Assembly (NCBI RefSeq): GCF_001625215.2
Contig: NC_030385.2
Location: 31,087,598 to 31,151,597 of the forward strand
DNA: 64,000 nt
Source of the DNA: Daucus carota subsp. sativus
Lineage: Eukaryota; Streptophyta; Magnoliopsida; Apiales; Apiaceae
Reading direction: 5' to 3'
Positions within the stretch are counted from its first letter, which is position 1. Each line of letters opens with the position of its first letter. The position numbers and the translations under genes are program-made. This document shows positions 57,121-64,000 of this stretch, piece by piece. The notes beneath the pieces were generated by a model. It did no database searches. It was not told the DNA's origin and saw only the letters and a program-made list of their open reading frames with translations.

Positions 57121-58726
57121 TGCAATTCTGTCAAGTGAAACTTTAGTTTGAATCATTACTGATATTGTATCAGGAAGATTATAAATAGGCTCCTGAAGTA
57201 TTCTAAAAGTTGCAAGAGCAGACCAAACCTTTCCAGATTCAAGTGGAATCCTGAGAATCATACATGTATTAAAAGTTACTACAGCCACAAACGTCGGAGT
57301 ACCCCAAAAAACAAATGTAACTACGGCATTAGTGTAGACAAACTTCTTTAACCACCCAGCCTCAATCTTTCTAAGATCCAAAATTTCAGACAAAAATCTC
57401 ATTTCCCAGCCCTGAAGCTTGAGAATCCTCATGTTTTTTAAGATTTCAGAAGTTGCCTTCATTCTATGATCTTTAGATTCCATTAGCTTAGTCTGATAAT
57501 TCTCCTGCAATTTCCCTAATGGTACATTTAGCAACATCACGATAATGGTTGTGACCAATGAAGCAACAGAAGCCAGCCCTAGATTTTTATATAAATCATC
57601 AACGCCAGACCAACTTCAAGGATGACCAGCCATAAATCATGCATGTACCAGCCAAGACACCAATCCTCTCAGCATCCACTGTCATGATATTTGTCATCTC
57701 CCCACTGGTGTGACCCTGCTTTGATTGACATGACAGGGTCAATCCCTTGTGATAGATCAATGCAATAAGAGCTGCCTTGCCCCTGGTTCCATTCTGCTGC
57801 ACCTTAAAGAACCAATGCCTTTGTGTCAAACACTCAATAAGCTTTGAAATGACAAATGCAGATACTAAAAGGTACCCTTCCTTCAAGTTCTTGCTTCCAT
57901 TTAGGTACTGAACAAATGAATCAATGAGGTATGGACCACCATAGGAGGCCACCGTGTTTATCATTGCAAGAAATGCTGTCAATAAGATATCTCTCCACAT
58001 GGAATAAAATAGTGCTTTCGCCAGCTTAAGCGTGGTCAAACTACTATTATCACCACCGCATTTATCTTTTAGAAGTGGAAAGGCACCTTTAACACTATCA
58101 ATACTTGCAAGCCGAGGAACATCCTCAATGTCTAACGTTTTCCTATATCCCAATGCAACTAAAGAACCGATCCAAGAGAAAGTAAGAAGACTGAATATAT
58201 TAGCACTTGCATAAGGGGTCACAGTTTCACCCCCTCTGGACTTTTTGCACTCTTCACCATCAGGTACCCTACTAATATCAGCACTTAAAAGGGGTTCTTG
58301 AAAAATACCATTTTCAGTTGGTTTAATATATCCTGAAAACCCCACCAAACATAGGAACAATCCTATAACTATATCTAAGGCATCTGAAATCACAAAATGA
58401 AGTGGCAAAGGCTGGCTTATATTGTAGTATACATAGTCTATAACAAGACAATAACAAGATGCCGAAAAGAAAACACACCACCACACCCTTAATAACAAAG
58501 GGTACTTAACATCACTTAAGTCTTGCACTTGGGTAAACAGATAAACTGAGATAGCTAGCCAGGAAAGTGCTTTACTGACTGAATCAAAAAGCACTATGAT
58601 TATCAATTCAGACCAGCCATTTGCATACCAATAAAATTTGTCCAGTATACACAAAACAAAATTAAGAAGCACCGGAACCGAAGGTGTAACAGATAAATAA
58701 TTATATATCACACTGATTTCATACAC
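57118..58726 (-). pseudogene. ABCC (MRP-type) transporter fragment, frameshifted
   Basis: The first part (58726..about 57690) holds the last TMD0 helices (CILDKFYWYANGW), the L0 linker (FQEPLL), TPYASANIFSLLTFSWIGSL, LDIEDVPRL, and TMD1 through GHTSGEMTNIMTVDAERIG. Two single-base deletions then break the frame, near 57680 (after ERIG) and near 57590. The frame resumes as LYKNLGLASVASLVTTIIVM, MKATSEILKNMRILKLQGWE, IPLESGK, LQEPIYNLPDTISVMIQTKV and SLDRIAAY. Both nucleotide-binding domains and TMD2 are absent. Intact relatives of about 1,500 residues are vacuolar pumps for glutathione conjugates and similar compounds. Closest by eye to the Arabidopsis ABCC3 type. Non-functional. Confidence 0.88.
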
Positions 58727-58739
58727 TTGGTTGAAAAGA

Positions 58740-59520
58740 TAACTAAAGCAACTTGCACAATTCTAATGATTTTAATTCTGTGATTATTCATTTGATCACA
58801 GTGAGTTAATTTTTCAAACAACTCTCAGATATAACACTTTACGTGCATGATTCATTCTTAGTTTTTTCATGGCTTGGAGGCAGCTGAAACTACTTACCAA
58901 TATAACAAGTTGAAGCAACTAAATTACTAAATTTAAGATAAATAAACAATGAACAACAAAGAAAGCTAGTTAATCAGAAGATATAGAACTCATATTCATA
59001 TATATGTATGACGAACAAACCTTCAGGGGGATGAAGTTCTTGAGAGATGGAATGAAAAGTAGAATCGTCGAGACGGAGAGGAAGACAGAGGTCCAGCTAC
59101 GGAGTTCGCTCGTCACTCGTTAAAACAACCAACCACTTTCCGCGTCTAGGTCAATAAAAATATAAACATCCCATTCACACAAGCATTGTAAGAAGATTTC
59201 ACATAAAAAGTTTGGATCATTAAAATAATCTCAATGATATACTGTTTATACAACTCCTCTAACAGGTATAATGCATACCACTTTTTTCAAAAGTCATTGT
59301 TCAACATACACATCAAATCGAGAAAACAAAGAAAACCAGATGTTTACCTTAAAGAAGACAAAATATGGTACAGCAGAAAATCATACGCACAGAGGTTTTC
59401 TGTAGTGTTTGCTTTAGTTTGGAAAACCAATGTCCAGCATGAGATAGAACTCTAACAGGAGCTGTTTTTTTAAGTAATAGTGTACTAATCGAAGAAAATA
59501 AAAAGACCAAACCAAAAAAC
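58740..59520. other. Helitron 5' part upstream of the ABCC piece
   Basis: A minus-strand open stretch at about 59020..59130 (WTSVFLSVSTILLFIPSLKN) ends in a GT donor and has no ATG. It could be a remnant of the ABCC gene's 5' exon, but I cannot confirm it. Nothing else recognised. Confidence 0.3.
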
Positions 59521-59599
59521 AATGACCAAACCAAAAAACGTGAACAAAAAGTAGGACTACAAATTATCCCTATGTTGGCTTATTATAGTATAGTATAGA

Positions 59600-59825
59600 T
59601 AGTATATAAATAGTATATAAATTATATTTAAAAGAATAATGGTAGAGTTTTTATCTTGTACTACATCACAAGTGTTCACAAGTGTTTGTAATTTGAACCG
59701 TATAAAACTCTTATAACATTGTAAGAGTAAGAGAAGTTTACATGTGACAGACTTGCAGTTATAAAGGAGATAGACCAAACCAAAATTTTGTACGACTACA
59801 AATTATACCTGTGTTGGCTTATTAT
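59600..59825 (-). mobile_element. truncated second Helitron copy (5' region)
   Basis: 59640..59825 resembles 61150..61370 of the small Helitron (a dACTTGCAGTTATA-type block, GACCAAACCAAA, GTACGACTACAAATTATACC, TTGGCTTATTATAATA). It lacks the TCTATACTA start and a 3' end, so it is a fragment abutting the larger Helitron's 5' end. Confidence 0.45.
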
Positions 59826-59915
59826 AATAACAATGAAAACCTGGTAAATAAATAAACTGGGCAACTACAGGGAGAACTAACTATCCAATACATATATATA
59901 TGTTCCTCTGTCAGT

Positions 59916-60125
59916 TTAGTTTTCCCTTAGATATTTTGGAGGGCTGCGAGGCCCGCCGCGATATCTCTTTATCACCTCACAACCTCTGTTATAGGGATTT
60001 GCTGGAGTGTCTGGTTCCATACAACCTCCAGGCCGGTTGCATATTGTCCCATCACCTTTTAATGCACCATTTGAAATCATCTTTGCATCAGCAACATCTG
60101 CCACTAGTGCAAGAAACACAATCAT
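59916..60125 (-). CDS. RALF-like secreted peptide, lacking the fourth cysteine
   Basis: 69 residues: a hydrophobic start MIVFLALVADVADA (signal peptide, short), then KMISNGALKGDGTICNRPGG, CMEPDTPANPYNRGCEVIKR, YRGGPRSPPKYLREN. The ISxGAL block, a spaced Cys pair and ANPYxRGC are hallmarks of RALF peptides, which bind CrRLK1L receptors such as FERONIA and alkalinise the apoplast. The size fits the short RALF class without an S1P site. In the family Cys3 is followed after five residues by Cys4; here that place is Tyr (TAT, one step from TGT), so the second disulfide cannot form. A TATA run lies about 165 bp upstream. It may be functional or freshly decaying. Gene assignment fairly sure, function not. 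Confidence 0.75.
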   Translation of the reverse strand: MIVFLALVADVADAKMISNGALKGDGTICNRPGGCMEPDTPANPYNRGCEVIKRYRGGPRSPPKYLREN

Positions 60126-60286
60126 GATGACGAAAAATACAACTCTGGTTTCGACAATTCCATTGTCGTTACTTTATTTTGATTTTTCACTTAAAACAGA
60201 TATTAAGCCAAACACCACCTCAAGAGAAAGCTTGTCTTTTGTAATTAGTATAATTAAAACAATGACGTTTTATTACCAAGGTTAAG

Positions 60287-60298
60287 GTATATATATAG
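60287..60298 (-). promoter_or_regulatory. candidate TATA box of the RALF-like gene
   Basis: CTATATATATAC on the minus strand, about 165 bp upstream of the start codon. In AT-rich DNA this could be chance; the position is plausible. Confidence 0.35.
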
Positions 60299-60299
60299 T

Positions 60300-60960
60300 T
60301 AGGCCTGTCAAGATTGATCAATCCCCAGTGGATATGGATTGATGTGTACGACTATGGATAAAGTTGAAAATTATCCGAACGCAGTTCGATAACAACGATA
60401 TCTAAATGATAAATATGATAAATAGATTGACATATAGTTAGGTTGATCCGACCTTTTATCATCGATTCTATCTGTTTAATCTATTTCCAAAACTCTTAAC
60501 CATTTCTAAACCTTTAAACTTTGACGTGTGTGCTATTGTTTAGATTATCATCTATTATCTTGCTATGTGTAAATGACTAAAAAAAACATGAACAAAATCT
60601 AGGATTACAAATTATACCCATGTTGCCTTATTATAGTATAGATAGATTTGAATTATTTTTATTTTTTTTGGTATAAATTGCATATTTTCCAATTATTTAT
60701 ATTTCAGTTCTGCAAATAAGAAAGTAGGTATATGAAAATATGGTATTTGTCAATAGAGGATAATCGGGACGAGAAGATAGAATTGGAAAGTGAAACAATG
60801 ACATTGAACAACTGAGTGGTGAGAACATAATTTGAAACAAGTCTTGAAATTATTATAATCAAAGTTAAAAATTTTATATTGACATATCAAATTTAGAATT
60901 TTCAAATCTTGGAAAAAATAATCGATTACACTAAAAAGTACGAAATTTTACATGTATTAA
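60300..60960. other. spacer with an orphan Helitron 5' end
   Basis: No gene. At about 60603..60642, GATTACAAATTATACCCATG, TTGCCTTATTATAGTATAGA is the Helitron 5' end of the same family (minus strand, TC at 60642 preceded by A). No matching 3' hairpin was found between here and 59900, so it is either an orphan end or an alternative 5' limit of the large element. Confidence 0.5.
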
Positions 60961-60965
60961 TTAAA

Positions 60966-61429
60966 ATAGCTTTTAACCCGTGCTTCGCACGGGCGAGTAT
61001 ATAATTCATAATTTATTGTTTATAATTTAAATTATAAAATTATTTTAGTATTTTAATAATAATGAATTGCAACATCTATTTATAAGTATTTTTAATATTA
61101 ATATATGTTATTAATAGTAGTTTCATTTTTATTTCAACTAATTATAAATTATTTTTAAGAAGATAATGATAAAGTTTTTGTTTTCTAATACATGATGAGT
61201 GTTTTTAGTATTTGAAATTGTTTAATAAAAAAAGAGTAATAGACCTCACATGTCGTAGACTTCTAGTTATAGTTATATAAGAAGAGTACTAAACCAAAAC
61301 GAACATGACCAAACCAAAAATTTAAAATTTGTACGACTACAAATTATACCCATGTTGGCTTATTATAATATAGTAAATTTGTATGACTACAAATTATACC
61401 CATATTGGCTTATTATAATATAGTATAGA
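60966..61429 (-). mobile_element. small non-autonomous Helitron
   Basis: On the minus strand it starts TCTATACTATATTATAATAA at 61429 (preceded by A). It ends past the hairpin CCCGTGC-GAA-GCACGGG (60977..60993) and TTAAAAG in CTAT near 60967. The CTAT end departs from CTRR, perhaps by mutation. About 460 bp, no genes. The 5' terminal block is duplicated (also at 61331..61375). Confidence 0.6.
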
Positions 61430-61439
61430 TAGTATAGAT

Positions 61440-63157
61440 AACTGGTTATTATATCAACTACAATTAATATGATAAATAATATATATAAATACAAATATAA
61501 TTAATTGTATGAACTTGTTTTAGGAGTCGTTTGGCGCCAAAATTAACAATTCTCACATATGTGCTTCGATACTTACATGCATACTTGTAGAAAATAGCCA
61601 ATTTCATCAAAGAACTTGTCTGGCACAGCTTAAATCGCCTCGAGTGAAGTGACTTTAAACTGGGAAGTATTTGTTTGGATGATAAATCAGACCCCCACTC
61701 TAAAAAGATTTAAAGTTTGATCGAAGTTAGTAATTAGGAGAATATATTTTTTTGAACAATGTATTTTATTTTTATAAGAAATACAACCTTTTAGTTCGGT
61801 TCAATTATAATTATTACCTAAATTTTAGTTAATTACAAAATACATCCCTTAACATATTTTAAGGCCACATGTTGAACTATTTGGCTCATTTTCGTCTATT
61901 TTGACCTATCAATTTGTTAGAGCCTATAACATTATATTTTAGTTAATTTTTAAATCTATTTCACTATTTTAATTTGCACAGTAATAGTTTAAAACATATA
62001 AAAGTAGATCAAACAAAGTCAACACTAGACACTAAAATATGTGAAAGGATGCCTTCGGTGGTTATCTAAAATTTAAGTAATAATTGTAATTGACCCGAAA
62101 TAGAGAGTGCATTTTTTAATCAACTCTTTTTCATATTAAACTCAATTTTATCACTAAAATGAATAATATATTAAATTTAAATTTATTATATAACTTTTTT
62201 ATAACTGTCACTTATAAAAAAAATCTGGTTCAATCCACTCTCCAAAAAAAATCCGAGTCAATTCCATTTTTATCGAAATAATTCTGCCAGACCGAATTGA
62301 CGGGATATATTAAGAGGAAAAATCCTCTAGAATGATAATTTAAAAACCGACGAACATTAGTACATTACCACCTAGAAAAGTTGTTTAAAAGGGTCAAGAG
62401 TTTGAAAGGGTTGAGAGTTAAATTGCACTTGATTATTCTTCAGCTGAATACGGTTCCGGACGGCAAGTTACAATATTCGGTGCAGGATAATGAAAGCCGT
62501 CACGTTTAGAAATTGTACAGTTCATTGCTGTAGTCAAAGCCTCAAAGGTCATGGAATTTTTAACACTGGGAAATAATTTCTTCTTTTTCGCTAGATAGTA
62601 CCCAGAAATTTTGGTTTGGTTGTTCAGCCCAGTTCGGGATTCCCCCAGACCGATTCACAGCCTATTAAAACTACGTCAGGAAAGTGAACTAGTTGGGGTC
62701 CTTCCAGGCTTTCACTACTTGTTAAGGAGAGTAACGTGCAAACACAATCAACAAAACTCTAAAATTCAAAAAATCACTAGTTTGAAACTCAATGCCATCA
62801 CTAAGATGCGACCACAACTTGGCAACATGCATAAACAAACTAGAAACCGATCACGCATAAAGAACAATCAGTATCCAGAGACCAATTCAACATACTACCA
62901 AGTGCAACGTTAAAATTTACGGGCAAATTGCCAGTCAAACACTACATATGTTTGTTAGTATAAGTTTCTGTACCATTCTGCACTACATGACGTTTTTACG
63001 TGTCTCTGCAAGCCTGTACACGTGGTCAATAGATGCGCAAAATTTAAAAAACCGCCTAATGCACGTCCACTCAAGCATGCAGGCTACCTCCTCTTCAACC
63101 TACAAATCCCCAGGAACGAAACAGTGCAACTGCGCTCTGATGTATAGTAAAATATTA
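61440..63157. other. spacer and 3' region of the Ca2+-ATPase gene
   Basis: 61440..62600 is AT-rich spacer with nothing recognised. Sequence from about 62600 to 63157 is less AT-rich and probably includes the Ca2+-ATPase 3' UTR; open frames on the plus strand there are incidental. Confidence 0.4.
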
Positions 63158-63840
63158 TCAGGTTTCTTGAAGACGGGGGGTTTGACTTTCACCTCTGGTA
63201 GTTCTACTTGTGGATTTTCTGGTGAAATACTCACTTAATGGCTTGTCAGGAACAGGTATCAACTTCCCAATTGCGGCAAGAGGCCAACTGGTTCAAAACA
63301 ATAAAATATTTTCAGCTTGAGTGGGATCGAAAGGAGCTTAGGCAAGAGCAGGCAATATTCTCAAATCTTAAGGCGAAAAGCTCAGTATATTAGTGCATGA
63401 CCATTACATTACACTTAGAGTGGGAAATTGGGAACCAGGTTAACTTGATGCTTGCCAAGAATAAAAATATGATATACAATCTTCATGCAATCAAATATAT
63501 TCTAAAATCAAACATATGCATACCTGATAAAGCCGATGGCTATTGACACGAGCCATAGCTTCCAGCTAAGCCTAACTGTTGAAGTAAATTTCCCAAGAAA
63601 CATTATGATAAGGACCTGGATAACAGAAAGAAGGAACAATATAGAAGTCAGATGAAAGTTTTGTTCTTCCTGTTACAGCTTACACTTCTATAACAATTAC
63701 CACAGTACATGTGAAGAGAGTAGGATAGTCACCTGAAGAAGCAGTGTTAATCCCACAATACCCATGAATAAACGATTCTTAGTAACACCTTTAAATACAT
63801 TAATCTCATCAGGCTTGCGTGCATTCAGTTCATTAAACAA
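63158..63840 (-). CDS. autoinhibited Ca2+-ATPase (ACA8/9/10-like), last three exons
   Basis: P2B-type calcium pumps export Ca2+ from the cytosol and are regulated by calmodulin at the N terminus. Three exons with matching phases are visible: 63840..63733 (LFNELNARKPDEINVFKGVT, KNRLFMGIVGLTLLLQ), 63615..63524 (VLIIMFLGKFTSTVRLSWKL, WLVSIAIGFI plus split Ser) and 63287..63158 (WPLAAIGKLIPVPDKPLSEY, FTRKSTSRTTRGESQTPRLQET, stop). They cover TM8 to TM10 and the C-terminal tail. FNE.NARKPDEINVFKG and FTSTVRLSWKLWLVSI..GFISWPLA are near-diagnostic of plasma-membrane ACA pumps. Acceptor AG before the first visible exon is at 63842..63841; upstream to 64000 is intron. The frame is intact. The gene continues beyond the window. 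Confidence 0.93.
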
Positions 63841-64000
63841 CTGCAGTCAAATGATCTATCATCAGATACTAATAAGGCTAAAAGAGAAAAGCTCAAAACA
63901 CAGAGCAATTATCTAAACTCCATCTCATTCCCTCACAGACTAGCATTCCACAATGAATGGTAATCTGGTCAAGAGCTTAACACAATACCAAATCTTTTTA
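63841..64000 (-). other. intron of the Ca2+-ATPase gene (partial)
   Basis: Ends in CTGCAG at the exon border. No coding similarity up to the window edge. Confidence 0.8.

Larger units (their letters stand above)
54512..59599 (-). mobile_element. Helitron carrying fragments of at least three genes
   Basis: Read on the minus strand, the element begins at 59599 with TCTATACTATACTATAATAA, preceded by A. It ends at 54512 with a 7-bp stem hairpin CCCGTGC-TTC-GCACGGG, then TTATAGG and CTAG, followed by T. TC start, CTRR end, a short 3' hairpin about 7 bp before the end and insertion between A and T are the defining marks of Helitrons. No Rep/helicase gene is present, so it is non-autonomous. Inside are fragments of myo-inositol oxygenase, an ABCC transporter and a TM9SF protein. 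The 5' start is the best of several related 5' ends nearby (also at about 60642 and 61429), so an alternative right limit is possible. Confidence 0.68.

Noticed and set aside
57118-58726. Functional ABC transporter gene
   Set aside because: Two single-base deletions, no nucleotide-binding domains, and a direct fusion to an inverted TM9SF piece rule out a working gene.
62948-63238. Plus-strand 96-codon frame
   Set aside because: It overlaps in antisense the 3' end of the Ca2+-ATPase gene and has no family features.
1-64000. CRISPR arrays, rRNA, tRNA genes, bacterial operons, viral insertions
   Set aside because: No regularly spaced repeat-spacer structure, no rRNA-like conserved core, no tRNA-like boxes apart from a SINE fragment, and no viral coding similarity were seen.

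Overview
This is eukaryotic plant nuclear DNA, almost certainly from a eudicot. Evidence: spliced genes with GT-AG introns, germin-like proteins, plant-type F-box genes with an F-box-associated domain, a RALF-like peptide, an autoinhibited Ca2+-ATPase of the ACA type, an AT-rich background, and many plant transposons (LTR element with initiator-Met-type primer site, TTA-flanked MITE, CACTA-like, Mutator-like and Helitron elements). The species cannot be fixed from the sequence. There is no prokaryotic-style operon, CRISPR array, rRNA or tRNA gene that I could recognise.

Layout. 1-13 kb: two old tandem units, each a germin-like protein (GLP) gene followed by an F-box gene, all on the minus strand. 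Unit 1 holds GLP-1 (cut by the window edge) and an intact F-box gene. Unit 2 holds a GLP frameshifted by 2 bp and an F-box gene reduced to its last third, next to a very young miniature LTR retrotransposon with identical LTRs. 13.05-31.2 kb (copy A) and 31.2-49.4 kb (copy B) are an 18.2-kb tandem segmental duplication. Each copy carries three intact intronless F-box genes, one decayed F-box pseudogene, a scar where a GLP gene was deleted, a solo LTR, a Mutator-like element with perfect hairpins, CACTA-like remnants and small fragments of a nucleotide-sugar-transporter-like gene. 49.4-54.2 kb: a partial further copy of the F-box neighbourhood with no intact gene, containing a perfect 48-bp foldback, a CACTA-like element, an F-box start fragment on the plus strand and a MITE.

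54.5-61.4 kb is a Helitron district. A minus-strand Helitron with recognisable 5' TC end, 3' hairpin and CTAG end (54512-59599) carries pieces of at least three unrelated genes: myo-inositol oxygenase, an ABCC-type transporter and a TM9SF/EMP70 protein. A short RALF-like gene and a small second Helitron follow. 63.16-64.0 kb: the last three exons of an ACA-type Ca2+-ATPase, the only conserved single-copy-type gene here.

How the genes relate: seven intact F-box genes in three sequence groups probably encode substrate receptors of SCF ubiquitin ligases. They expand here by tandem and segmental duplication while the companion GLP genes are lost. The best candidates for something unusual are the gene-capturing Helitron, the near-perfect 18.2-kb duplication with its readable junction, and two perfect inverted repeats that could make hairpin RNA. 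I found no convincing new multi-gene system.
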